Shown: positions 15,519 through 23,214, counted from the stretch's first letter. The stretch: 64,000 bases of DNA from Faecalicatena sp. Marseille-Q4148 (GCA_018228665.1 CP073692.1:2368046-2432045); one strand, 5' to 3'. Numbers and translations: made by a program. The notes: generated by a model not told the origin, from the letters alone.

Positions 15519-16280
15519 TTAGTTGAATGAGGACGGAGTATCGCCCTGTATTTCATAATCGCCGTAAATATGATCGATAATCTTGCCAATGCATTCAAAG
15601 GAATCTTCTTCTGTTACATAAATGTCCGAATCAATGACATTAAGAGAACATAAAATGCGAGTATGTTCCGTTTGATAAAGCATACGAATATAATAAATTC
15701 CATTCAGGCAAAAAATACCCATCTCATTGTGTGCTGCCGGTGTGCGGGAGAGAGCAAGAATATCATATTTCTTAAATACAGGTGCATATCGATCCAATTG
15801 TATCTGAAAACAAAAATCCATACCAGGCACGACATGTTTTTGTTTAATACGAATCACACGGGGGAAATCTGAAAGTAAAAATCCGGAATTTTTCTTGCGA
15901 AGGCCCGGAAACATACATGGAAATTCTACCCAGCCTTCTTTCTGGGCGCGGGTATGTTCTTCGTCGATTACCATTTGGACAAGATGCTTGCCGGCAGGAG
16001 GGAGCTCGTGATATTTTGTGATTGCAATCTTTTCCTCATTTGTTAATTCGAGACAGCGGCCGTTTGTACCAAAGCTTCCAAGCAGCAGATCGCGAAAGAG
16101 ATAATTGGCATCTACATCAAGTGCGATAGCTAATGCAATAAAAATATCTGGTTTTGGATAGCTGACACTGTTTTCATAATTTGCGATGGCAGAAGGTGTA
16201 ACATGAACCATATTGGCGAGCTGATTGCGAGATATATTTAATTCCATCCGACGCTGACGGATTCTTTCACCGATTCCCAT
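15519..16280 (-). CDS. XRE-family regulator with degenerate S24/LexA-like C-terminal domain
   Basis: 253 aa. Helix-turn-helix at residues 3-60 (IRQRRMELNISRNQLANM, then VTPSAIANYENSVSYPKP). The C-terminal half (about 150-240) has the rhythm of an S24 LexA/CI-type domain (VFKKYDILALSRT, then GIFCLNGIYYIRML). The catalytic Ser of a G-x-SM motif is not visible (QLDRYAPVF there), so self-cleavage is doubtful. ATG 16280 has AAGGGAGG upstream; the ATG at 16301 lies before that site. It resembles a phage-type repressor, but no phage genes are near. A second XRE gene lies just upstream. Confidence 0.8.
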   Translation of the reverse strand: MGIGERIRQRRMELNISRNQLANMVHVTPSAIANYENSVSYPKPDIFIALAIALDVDANYLFRDLLLGSFGTNGRCLELTNEEKIAITKYHELPPAGKHLVQMVIDEEHTRAQKEGWVEFPCMFPGLRKKNSGFLLSDFPRVIRIKQKHVVPGMDFCFQIQLDRYAPVFKKYDILALSRTPAAHNEMGIFCLNGIYYIRMLYQTEHTRILCSLNVIDSDIYVTEEDSFECIGKIIDHIYGDYEIQGDTPSSFN

Positions 16281-16340
16281 AAGAAATCCTCCCTTATACA
16301 TTTTTACCTACATGCTATAAAATAAATATACTATAAAAAA

Positions 16341-16366
16341 CTTGTAAAATCAATTATAGTTACAAG
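16341..16366. promoter_or_regulatory. candidate operator between the two XRE genes
   Basis: CTTGTAA (16341-16347) and TTACAAG (16360-16366), a perfect 7-bp inverted repeat with a 12-bp spacer, 61 bp upstream of the S24-like regulator start. Confidence 0.45.
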
Positions 16367-16423
16367 AAGTTTGTTATAAATTGTTGACAATATCCCTGTT
16401 ATACCGTAGACTGTAATAAGAGT

Positions 16424-16795
16424 TTATAAATTGTATTTTTTAGTAACAGAAGTGATAAGCTTTTCAAGAGTGTCCCATTCTTTTTGATTTAATTCAAGAA
16501 GGGACAGGATAAGCTGTTTTTTAAAAGAACCGGCTTCTTCTCTCAAAAGGGAGCCAAGCGCTTTGGAAAGTTGGATATCAGGGTTGACTTCTGCGTACAT
16601 ATTTCCGAGACCGGTGCGAAGCCAGTCTTCGTTTACGTTAAATTCGCGGCATATCGAAACAATAATGGCGTCAATAGGAACACGGGCGTCAGTTTCGTAT
16701 GCTGCGATTGTATTTCTTGAGACACCGATTCTGTCAGCAAATTCCCGCTGTGTCATACCGGCATTTTGCCGTATTTCTTTGATTCGTTTATTCAT
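16424..16795 (-). CDS. XRE-family transcriptional regulator
   Basis: 123 aa. N-terminal lambda-repressor-like HTH (IRQNAGMTQREFADRIGV, then SRNTIAAYETDARVPIDA), then a helical C-terminal part without a recognised sensor (LSLLELNQKEWDTLEKLI). It is divergent from the Spo0A-like gene at 17017. The shared intergenic region carries two direct repeats upstream of the Spo0A-like promoter, so this protein is a candidate regulator of that gene. The start is ATG 16795; the upstream AAGGG is weak but well placed. Confidence 0.85.
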   Translation of the reverse strand: MNKRIKEIRQNAGMTQREFADRIGVSRNTIAAYETDARVPIDAIIVSICREFNVNEDWLRTGLGNMYAEVNPDIQLSKALGSLLREEAGSFKKQLILSLLELNQKEWDTLEKLITSVTKKYNL

Positions 16796-16896
16796 GATAA
16801 ATTACCCTTTCTTACAGAAAATGATATATCAACTTAAAAATACAATATAATTCAAAATGACTGTAACAGTTCTAGTATATAGTAATCTAAAAGTTA

Positions 16897-16967
16897 TACG
16901 TTGTCAACAAATAAGTGCTACGTTGTAAACAAAAAACATTGACAAAAGTTGCATAGGGACATATAAT
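16897..16967 (+). promoter_or_regulatory. promoter with paired direct repeats before the Spo0A-like gene
   Basis: TACGTTGTCAACAAA (16897-16911) and TACGTTGTAAACAAA (16919-16933) repeat at 22 bp, two helical turns. They lie just upstream of TTGACA (16939-16944), a 17-bp spacer and TATAAT (16962-16967). Confidence 0.7.
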
Positions 16968-17016
16968 GGGTGCAGTATGGTAGTGTTGTTTTGAAAAAGA
17001 GAAAGGAAGTAGAGTA

Positions 17017-17490
17017 ATGAGAGAAACGACAATGGATATACTATTGCGAATGGGGATTCCGGCAAGCGTGAAAGGACTGACTTATATTTGTGATGCGGTG
17101 GAGCTGTTTGATACAGATCCTTATTATCCAGACGGAAAGATATGCTCTCTTTATATGGACATTGCTAAAAAGAATAATACAACTGCCTCCAGAGTGGAAC
17201 GAGCGATTCGTCATGCTTTTGAGACCGCGCTGACAAAAGGAAATCAGGAACTGCTGGATAAATACCTGGATACAGCTAATACGCAGAATTCGAATTTATT
17301 GAGAAGTCTGTATTTTCGGCTACAGATGGAGTATAAGAAGACAACAAAGAGAAATCAGTGCAGCGCAGTAACATGTGAGATTAAAAAACAGATTTATCAG
17401 GAAGCCATGGAGGTATTCCATGACGAATTAGAATTGGCGCTGCAAAAATTAATGGATTCCGTGGAAAGCGGATATATGATGAAAGTATAA
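17017..17490 (+). CDS. receiverless Spo0A-like DNA-binding protein
   Basis: 157 aa. Residues 5-105 match the Spo0A C-terminal DNA-binding domain: LLRMGIPASVKGLTYICDAV, then LYMDIAKKNNTTASRVER and AIRHAFETALTKGN, nearly the recognition-helix signature of true Spo0A. The phosphorylatable receiver domain is absent. A helical tail (about 110-157) is unique to this protein. It could bind 0A boxes constitutively, compete with Spo0A, or act under transcriptional control only. AAAGGAAG precedes ATG 17017. It is divergent from an XRE regulator and followed by cwlD after a hairpin. The domain call is certain; the function is not. Confidence 0.88.
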   Translation: MRETTMDILLRMGIPASVKGLTYICDAVELFDTDPYYPDGKICSLYMDIAKKNNTTASRVERAIRHAFETALTKGNQELLDKYLDTANTQNSNLLRSLYFRLQMEYKKTTKRNQCSAVTCEIKKQIYQEAMEVFHDELELALQKLMDSVESGYMMKV

Positions 17491-17539
17491 AAATGAAAAT
17501 AATAGAGTGGAAAATTATTAATAAAGCGGGTTATAAATA

Positions 17540-17575
17540 AAAGCTGTCAGAGAAACGTGTTTGTCTGGCAGCTTT
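17540..17575 (+). terminator. hairpin after the Spo0A-like gene
   Basis: AAAGCTGTCAGA (17540-17551) pairs with TCTGGCAGCTTT (17564-17575) with one G-T wobble. The T tract is weak. Confidence 0.55.
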
Positions 17576-17659
17576 GCTGTTATTTCAGAATAGCATTGAG
17601 GGAATGAACGTGTGTTATTTATCATATATATGTAAACAAAAGCTGTGAAGGAAGCAGAA

Positions 17660-18352
17660 ATGAAGCGAAAACTGGAACTGACATTCGTACTTCTTCTCAT
17701 GATTGGAGCGTTAATCTTCAGCAGACGTTTAAGCAGGATGATTGCTCAGGAGGCATCCGGAAAAATAGACTCCGTTGATGTAATCATCGATGCAGGGCAC
17801 GGGGGAACGGATCCGGGTAAGGTTGGGATCAATCAGGCGCTGGAGAAAGATATTAATCTTGAAATTGCGAAAAAACTTGAAAAACTCTTAAAAGAGAAAA
17901 ACATTTCCTGCAAAATGGTGCGGACAGAAGATAGATTGCTTGCTCCGGAAGGATCAAAACAGAAGAAGATTGAAGATATGAAAGAGCGAGTCAGAATGAT
18001 TAATGAGATACGACCGACACTTGCGGTCAGTATTCATCAAAATAGTTATACAGAAGAATCTATAAAAGGGGCGCAGGTATTCTATTATAAACACTCAAAA
18101 AAAGGGGAGGAACTGGCAAAACAGATGCAAGCGGCGCTCAAAGCTTTGGATGAAACAAACCATCGGGAGGCAAAAGCAAACGAAACGTATTATCTCCTAA
18201 AGAAGACGGAAGTGCCAACGATCATCGTAGAGTGTGGGTTTTTAAGCAATCGTGAAGAGGCAGAAAAACTCTCGGGAGAAGAGTACCAGAATGAGGCTGC
18301 GAAAGCGATTGCAGAGGGAATAGAGCAGTGTATTTCCCTTGTCAAGCGTTAA
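17660..18352 (+). CDS. cwlD: N-acetylmuramoyl-L-alanine amidase CwlD
   Basis: Amidase_3 enzyme that removes peptide side chains during spore cortex synthesis, the first step to muramic-delta-lactam. 230 aa. It has an N-terminal membrane/signal segment (TFVLLLMIGALIFS), then the catalytic domain with zinc ligands in IIDAGHGGTDPG, a Glu in NQALEKDINL, His in VSIHQNS, and catalytic Glu in IIVECGFLSN. ATG 17660 has GAAGGA upstream; the GTG at 17645 overlaps that site. Length and anchor fit CwlD better than larger autolysins. Its last codons contain the -35 box of the next gene. Confidence 0.9.
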   Translation: MKRKLELTFVLLLMIGALIFSRRLSRMIAQEASGKIDSVDVIIDAGHGGTDPGKVGINQALEKDINLEIAKKLEKLLKEKNISCKMVRTEDRLLAPEGSKQKKIEDMKERVRMINEIRPTLAVSIHQNSYTEESIKGAQVFYYKHSKKGEELAKQMQAALKALDETNHREAKANETYYLLKKTEVPTIIVECGFLSNREEAEKLSGEEYQNEAAKAIAEGIEQCISLVKR

Positions 18353-18367
18353 GAAATTCGCTATAAT
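18339..18367 (+). promoter_or_regulatory. promoter inside the end of cwlD, possibly giving a leaderless transcript
   Basis: TTGTCA (18339-18344), 17-bp spacer, TATAAT (18362-18367). Transcription would begin near 18374-18375, at the ATG of tsaC. There is no good Shine-Dalgarno between them. Confidence 0.55.
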
Positions 18368-18374
18368 GGGGACT

Positions 18375-19898
18375 ATGGAAACAATTATTAAGAAAACAGG
18401 TACAAATGAATTAGAGAAAGAAGCAATCCGACAGGCTGGGGAGATATTAGAGGATGGAGGGCTTGTGGCGTTTCCGACAGAGACTGTTTATGGTCTCGGA
18501 GCGAATGCCTTAGATGAGGAGGCCGCAAGGAAAACATATGAGGCGAAAGGACGCCCGTCTGATAATCCTTTAATTATTCATATTGCAGATATTGAAGCGC
18601 TGGATGAGATCGTAAAAGAAATCCCGCCGGCGGCTCACAGTCTGGCGAAGCGTTTCTGGCCGGGACCGCTGACGATGATCTTTGAGAAGAGTGAGATTGT
18701 GCCGTATGGAACGACAGGAGGTCTCGATACAGTTGCAGTGAGGATGCCGGCGAACGATACGGCGAGGGCTCTGATTCGTGCAGCAGGAGGATATGTGTCA
18801 GCGCCAAGTGCAAATACATCAGGACGGCCCAGCCCGACAGAGGCATCTCATGTAGCGGATGATCTGAGCGGTAAGATTGATATGATTCTTGATGGCGGCA
18901 GCGTACAGATTGGTGTGGAATCTACAATTGTAGATATGACGGTTGTTCCGCCGATGATTCTGCGTCCGGGAGCTGTGACGAAGGAAATGCTGGAAGAAGT
19001 GATTGGCGAAGTTGCTGTTGATCAGACGCTTCTTTCAGATCAGAGTAAGGAGGCACCGAAGGCGCCGGGAATGAAGTATCGCCACTATGCGCCGAAAGCA
19101 AGGCTTACGATTGTGGAAGGTGAGATTCCGGATGTTGTGAAAGCAATCCGGCAGCTTACTTACGACAAGATCCGGCTGGGGAAAGGCGTTGGGATTATTG
19201 CGTCCAATGAGACACAGAAAGATTATACTTATGGAATTGTGAAATCGATAGGAACACGGGAAAATGAAGCAACAGTAGCAAAGAACCTGTATCGGATTCT
19301 CAGAGAATTTGATGAGGAAGAAGTGGAGTATATCTACAGTGAGGCATTTGAGGCAGACGGAATAGGAACAGCAGTAATGAATCGTCTGATGAAGGCAGCA
19401 GGGCATCAGATCATTCCCGCTTCAGAGATTGTAAAGCTTCAGAAATTCCGGAAAATTATCTTTGTCAGTGACAGCGATAACAGTCGTGGACCAATGGCTG
19501 CAGAACTTTTGCGGTCACAGCCGCTGAAACAGGAGTATGAGATCAGTTCCAGAGGCTTGGTAGTGCTTTTTCCGGAACCTGCCAATCAGAAAGCGGAAGC
19601 GATTATGAAGAGCAAGCAGCTGACGCTTGAGAATCATCAGGCAGAAGCATTTGATGCAGAGGTACTGACAGATGAGACACTTGTTTTGACAATGAGTGAA
19701 GAATTAAAAAATAAGATTCTTGCAGAATGTGAAAAATGTGAGAATATTTATACATTAAAAGAATTTACCGGCGGAGAAGGGGATGTTATATCACCTTACG
19801 GACAGCCCCTTGCAAGTTATGGAGAGACTTTTGAGGAACTTGCAGATCTGATCGGAAAACTTGCAGAAAAGTTAAATAAGGAGGCAGAAGAAAAATGA
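18375..19898 (+). CDS. tsaC: threonylcarbamoyl-AMP synthase fused to a YwlE-like pseudo-phosphatase
   Basis: 507 aa. Residues 1-210 are a YrdC/Sua5 domain making threonylcarbamoyl-AMP for tRNA t6A37 (FPTETVYGLGANALDEEAA, YEAKGRPSDNPLIIHI, APSANTSGRPSPTEA). A Sua5 C-terminal domain follows (MKYRHYAPKARLTIVEG). From about 355 to the end is a low-molecular-weight phosphatase fold whose P-loop reads FVSDSDNSRGPMA instead of FVCTGNTCRSPMA. Nucleophile Cys and second Cys are Ser, and the general-acid Asp of DPF is replaced (ISPYGQP). In B. subtilis ywlC, ywlE and rpiB are neighbours, so the fusion reflects that order. It overlaps rpiB by 4 bp. Start chosen with the promoter geometry. Confidence 0.9.
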   Translation: METIIKKTGTNELEKEAIRQAGEILEDGGLVAFPTETVYGLGANALDEEAARKTYEAKGRPSDNPLIIHIADIEALDEIVKEIPPAAHSLAKRFWPGPLTMIFEKSEIVPYGTTGGLDTVAVRMPANDTARALIRAAGGYVSAPSANTSGRPSPTEASHVADDLSGKIDMILDGGSVQIGVESTIVDMTVVPPMILRPGAVTKEMLEEVIGEVAVDQTLLSDQSKEAPKAPGMKYRHYAPKARLTIVEGEIPDVVKAIRQLTYDKIRLGKGVGIIASNETQKDYTYGIVKSIGTRENEATVAKNLYRILREFDEEEVEYIYSEAFEADGIGTAVMNRLMKAAGHQIIPASEIVKLQKFRKIIFVSDSDNSRGPMAAELLRSQPLKQEYEISSRGLVVLFPEPANQKAEAIMKSKQLTLENHQAEAFDAEVLTDETLVLTMSEELKNKILAECEKCENIYTLKEFTGGEGDVISPYGQPLASYGETFEELADLIGKLAEKLNKEAEEK

Positions 19899-20320
19899 TA
19901 GCACTTGGATGTGACCACGGTGGATATGAATTGATGCAGGAGGTCATCAAATATCTGGAAGCAAATAATCTGGAGTATAAGAACTTTGGATGTCATGGAG
20001 AATCTGTAGATTATCCGGAATACGGAAAGCTTGTAGGACATGCTGTTGCAGAGGGCGTATGCGAGAAAGGAATCCTGATCTGCGGAACAGGAATCGGTAT
20101 TTCTATTGCAGCGAATAAGATCAAAGGAGTGCGCTGCGCACTTTGTTCCGATTGCTTTTCAGCGCAGGCAACGAGAGAGCATAATAATGCAAATGTACTG
20201 GCAATGGGCGGACGTGTAATTGGACCTGGTCTTGCAGTTAAGATCGTTGATACATTTTTAAATACAGAGTTTTCAAATGATGAACGGCATGTAAGACGAA
20301 TCTCACAGATTGAAGACTAG
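19895..20320 (+). CDS. rpiB: ribose-5-phosphate isomerase B
   Basis: Interconverts ribose-5-phosphate and ribulose-5-phosphate, or acts on allose/galactose-6-phosphate as some RpiB/LacAB proteins do. 141 aa, normal length. Signatures are MIALGCDHGGYELMQEVI, the catalytic region GILICGTGIGISIAANK, and REHNNANVLAMGGRVIG. Its start overlaps the stop of the fused tsaC gene (ATGA), and AGGAGGCAG precedes it. The order tsaC-rpiB-upp is conserved in Firmicutes and supports the canonical isomerase. Confidence 0.95.
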   Translation: MIALGCDHGGYELMQEVIKYLEANNLEYKNFGCHGESVDYPEYGKLVGHAVAEGVCEKGILICGTGIGISIAANKIKGVRCALCSDCFSAQATREHNNANVLAMGGRVIGPGLAVKIVDTFLNTEFSNDERHVRRISQIED

Positions 20321-20368
20321 AAACGATATGAAAGACCGGACAACGGTCAAAGAATAGAGGAGAAGCAT

Positions 20369-20998
20369 ATGTCAAAAGTACAAGTGATGGATCATCCGCT
20401 GATTCAGCATAAAATCGGAGTGATCAGGAGAAAAAATGTCGGAACGAATGAATTTCGTGCAATTATCAGTGAAATTGCGATGCTTATGTGCTATGAAGCA
20501 ACAAGAGATCTGAAGCTTCAGGACGTTGAGATTGAGACGCCGATCTGCAAGACGGTTGTAAAAGAATTATCCGGAAAGAAACTGGCGGTTGTACCGATTT
20601 TAAGAGCAGGACTCGGAATGGTGGACGGGATGCTTTCTATGATTCCGGCAGCTAAAATTGGACATATTGGACTTTACAGAGATCCGGAGACATTAGAACC
20701 GGTGGAATATTATTGTAAACTTCCGGCAGATTGTCAGGAGAGAGAAGTATTTGTAGTAGATCCGATGCTTGCCACAGGGGGCTCAAGCGTTGCTGCCATT
20801 CAGATGCTGAAGGATAAAGGTGTGAGAAATATTCATTTTATGTGTATTATTGCCGCTCCGGAAGGTGTGAAAAAGATGCAGGAATGTCATCCTGACGTGG
20901 ACATTTATATTGGAGCGCTGGATGAGAAATTAAATGATCACGGCTATATTGTGCCGGGACTTGGAGATGCAGGAGACCGTATTTTCGGAACAAAATAA
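20369..20998 (+). CDS. upp: uracil phosphoribosyltransferase
   Basis: Salvages uracil to UMP with PRPP. 209 aa, full length. Signatures are the N-terminal [29 protein letters not shown], and the PRPP loop [12 protein letters not shown], with [16 protein letters not shown] at the end. AGAGGAGAAG precedes the ATG. A short GACCG-GACAA-CGGTC hairpin (20333-20347) lies in the leader; no PyrR-type attenuator was recognised. It is probably co-transcribed with the deaminase downstream, since both feed pyrimidine nucleotide pools. Confidence 0.97.
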   Translation: MSKVQVMDHPLIQHKIGVIRRKNVGTNEFRAIISEIAMLMCYEATRDLKLQDVEIETPICKTVVKELSGKKLAVVPILRAGLGMVDGMLSMIPAAKIGHIGLYRDPETLEPVEYYCKLPADCQEREVFVVDPMLATGGSSVAAIQMLKDKGVRNIHFMCIIAAPEGVKKMQECHPDVDIYIGALDEKLNDHGYIVPGLGDAGDRIFGTK

Positions 20999-21012
20999 TG
21001 GAGGTGGCAGAA

Positions 21013-21498
21013 ATGCCAAAACGTAGCGACTATATTTCCTGGGACGAGTATTTCATGGGAATTGCGAAGATGTCCAGTATGCGTTCAAAAGATCCGAATA
21101 CTCAGGTGGGATGCTGTATTGTAAGTCAGGAGAATCGTATTTTATCAGTTGGTTATAACGGATTTCCTATGGGGTGCTCGGATGATGAATTTCCGTGGGA
21201 CAGAGAAGGGGAAGATCCGCTTCAAACAAAATATCTGTACACGACACACAGCGAATTGAATGCAATTCTGAATTATACCGGAGGAAGTCTGGCAGGATCT
21301 AAGCTGTATGTATCGCTGTTTCCGTGTAATGAATGTGCGAAAGCGATTATTCAGAGCGGAATCAAAGAAGTAATTTATGACTGTGATAAATATGCCGATA
21401 CACCGTCAGTCATCGGTTCCAAGCGAATGATGCGTGCGGCAGGCGTAAAGATTCGTGCTTATGAACGCAGCGGAAGAGAAATTAAGATTCAGGTATAA
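21013..21498 (+). CDS. dCMP/cytidine deaminase family protein (ComEB-like)
   Basis: Zinc deaminase, most likely dCMP to dUMP for thymidylate synthesis. 161 aa. Zinc-site motifs are HSELNAIL (His ligand and catalytic Glu) and PCNECAKAI (two Cys ligands); SMRSKDPNTQVGCCIV is typical of the dCMP branch. ATG 21013 is chosen because GGAGGTGG lies upstream, overlapping the stop of upp; the ATG at 20998 would overlap that site. It follows upp directly and ends at a large bidirectional hairpin. Confidence 0.92.
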   Translation: MPKRSDYISWDEYFMGIAKMSSMRSKDPNTQVGCCIVSQENRILSVGYNGFPMGCSDDEFPWDREGEDPLQTKYLYTTHSELNAILNYTGGSLAGSKLYVSLFPCNECAKAIIQSGIKEVIYDCDKYADTPSVIGSKRMMRAAGVKIRAYERSGREIKIQV

Positions 21499-21507
21499 GT
21501 TTATTAA

Positions 21508-21570
21508 AAAATCTCCCAAGTGGGGAAATGTCTGTACTAGAAAGACATTTTCTCCATTTCGGGAGATTTT
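21508..21570. terminator. large double-stem bidirectional terminator
   Basis: AAAATCTCCC (21508-21517) pairs with GGGAGATTTT (21561-21570), enclosing TGGGGAAATGTCT (21521-21533) paired with AGACATTTTCTCCA (21543-21556). Flanking A and T runs serve both convergent genes. Confidence 0.8.
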
Positions 21571-21572
21571 CA

Positions 21573-21779
21573 TTATTGCAGCCGGGCCTGTCGCAGCAGA
21601 AAGCAATATCGTTTCCAGGCGGCATTTCCCTCGTAAATATAGTAGTCGATAAGATCGGGATCAAGGGCAGATTGAAAATTAATGTGTGCCAGTTCCATTT
21701 GCGTTTTTGCTTTATTGATTTCATCAAAGAGAAGCTTCTGATCTGGCGGAATTGTCTGCTTTTTATGAAAAATTCCCAT
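21573..21779 (-). CDS. yaaL: DUF2508 (YaaL-like) protein
   Basis: 68 aa. The C-terminal signature DPDLIDYYIYEGNAAWKRY followed by CFLLRQA matches the DUF2508/YaaL family, found next to recR and bofA in many Firmicutes. Function is unknown. AAAGGAGC precedes ATG 21779; longer in-frame starts lack a ribosome site. Here it is divergent from bofA, whereas in B. subtilis yaaL and bofA run together, so a local inversion has occurred. Confidence 0.85.
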   Translation of the reverse strand: MGIFHKKQTIPPDQKLLFDEINKAKTQMELAHINFQSALDPDLIDYYIYEGNAAWKRYCFLLRQARLQ

Positions 21780-21887
21780 GACAGCTCCTTTCTGTAGGTA
21801 TTTGTAACTGTAGTATGTGCCAAAATGTGTATAAAATACCAATACTTCACATATACATAAATCAAGAAAGAAACAGGTGGCAAAATT

Positions 21888-22100
21888 ATGTCAGAGAGAC
21901 GAGGGTTTTCGATAGCAGTACATTTCATAGTGCGGGCAATTGTGGGTATGGCAGTGATTTATGGATTAAATTTATATTTGGAATCTCAGCAGATTCCGGT
22001 TGCGGTCGGTATGAATCCGGTGTCGCTTTTGACATCCGCAATCCTTGGAATTCCTGGGGTTGCGCTCCTTTATGCGATTTTGTTCTATCAAATTTTGTGA
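21888..22100 (+). CDS. bofA: BofA-family pro-sigma-K processing inhibitor
   Basis: 70-aa membrane protein with two hydrophobic segments. The C-terminal signature MNPVSLLTSAILGIPGVALL matches BofA. In B. subtilis BofA with SpoIVFA restrains the SpoIVFB protease that activates sigma-K; in Lachnospiraceae the partner set is less clear. The start ATG 21888 has ACAGGTGG upstream, a weak site. A CATATACAT motif 30 bp upstream could be a sigma-E -10, but the -35 is poor. Confidence 0.85.
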   Translation: MSERRGFSIAVHFIVRAIVGMAVIYGLNLYLESQQIPVAVGMNPVSLLTSAILGIPGVALLYAILFYQIL

Positions 22101-22136
22101 GACTTTCACAAAGTTGAAGAAACTGTGAAAAGATTA

Positions 22137-22164
22137 TGGACAAGAAATTTTCTTGTGCTATAAT
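22137..22164 (+). promoter_or_regulatory. Tad-locus promoter with a 17-bp palindromic operator
   Basis: TGGACA (22137-22142), 16-bp spacer, TATAAT (22159-22164). The spacer is occupied by ACAAGAAATTTTCTTGT (22140-22156), an inverted repeat with perfect 8-bp arms. Further down, ATTTATCTATTTT is repeated at 22193-22205 and 22216-22228. Confidence 0.65.
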
Positions 22165-22293
22165 ATGCCTACAAGTAATTTCTAAAATTCTTATTTATCT
22201 ATTTTATCTAAGTTCATTTATCTATTTTTAAGTCTTTATGTTTCAGTAAGAATTTCCAGATTACGCGAATACAAAAAAGAAAGGAGGACATGC

Positions 22294-23193
22294 TTGGAGG
22301 AGAAAAATTTTGTAATCTGCGACAGCGAACGGGAGTATGGAATCCGTTTTATGGAGCGGGTGCAGGCACATGCAGAATTCTATGTGCAAGTTCGGTGGCT
22401 TTCTTCTGTAGAAGAGGCAGTGGAGTTTTTGAAAAGACGGAGAATCTATATCTTGTTGATCGGCGAGACATTTCCTGTAAGAGAGCGAGAGAAGATTGCC
22501 TGTGATCACTGCTTTGTTCTAGTTGGGGAAGGGGGATGCAATCTTGCGGACAGAGAAACAGCCGTCAGGAAGTATCAGCCGGCGGAAGATATTTTGCAGG
22601 AAATTCTGGAAAAGTGTCTTGAACGGCAGGAGGCATCATTATTTCGGCTTGTCAGTAAAGAACGACGTATAATCGGTTTCTATTCTCCGGTGCAGAGTAC
22701 GGCACAGACGAGAATGGCTTTGGCGCTTGGAAAAGAGATTGCCAGAAAAAAAGAAGTGCTTTATCTTAATTTTCAGCCTTATTCAGGATGGTATCAGGAA
22801 GGAGAAAACTACAGAGGGCTATCGGAACTTATTTATTACATTCGGCAAGGCGATCAAAGGACAGGGATTCGGGCAGGGACGATATGTCGTCATATAGACG
22901 GAATGTCAGTGGTACTGCCAATGGAAAATGGAGAAGATTTGAAAATGGTATCCTGGGAAGAGTGGGAGATGCTGCTTGGACAAATCTGCTCTGAAAGTAA
23001 GTTTGAAGTAATTCTTCTTGATCTTGCGGAATGTGTGCAGGGGCTTCTTCCGATGTTGGAACTTTGTGAGGAAATTTATATGCAAAATGCATCAGATGAA
23101 GAGGAAGAAGAACGGATATTACAGTTTCAGACGAATATGCGGCAGATGGGAAAAGCGCATCTGTTGGAACGAATCCGGTTTGCGGAAGAATAA
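22294..23193 (+). CDS. TadZ/CpaE-like pilus assembly ATPase-fold protein
   Basis: 300 aa. Residues 1-100 look receiver-like (FVICDSEREYGIRFMERVQ, then IYILLIGE). Residues 125-295 resemble a ParA/MinD fold. The Walker A region reads GFYSPVQSTAQTRMA, lacking the Gly-Lys-Thr/Ser and signature lysine, so ATP hydrolysis is doubtful; an atypical P-loop is known for some TadZ proteins. Family members mark the polar site for Tad pilus assembly. The start is TTG 22294, 6 nt after AAGGAGG; a decoy ATG at 22290 is in another frame. First gene of the Tad operon. Confidence 0.82.
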   Translation: MEEKNFVICDSEREYGIRFMERVQAHAEFYVQVRWLSSVEEAVEFLKRRRIYILLIGETFPVREREKIACDHCFVLVGEGGCNLADRETAVRKYQPAEDILQEILEKCLERQEASLFRLVSKERRIIGFYSPVQSTAQTRMALALGKEIARKKEVLYLNFQPYSGWYQEGENYRGLSELIYYIRQGDQRTGIRAGTICRHIDGMSVVLPMENGEDLKMVSWEEWEMLLGQICSESKFEVILLDLAECVQGLLPMLELCEEIYMQNASDEEEEERILQFQTNMRQMGKAHLLERIRFAEE

Positions 23194-23214
23194 AACCGGC
23201 AAGGAAGGAGAAGC

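Noticed and set aside
20333-20347. PyrR-type attenuator before upp
   Set aside because: Only a 5-bp hairpin is present; no anti-terminator/terminator pair or PyrR-binding consensus was seen.
22290-22505. ATG right after AAGGAGG opening 71 codons
   Set aside because: Out of frame with the TadZ-like protein, whose TTG start shares the same site; the translation has no family resemblance.
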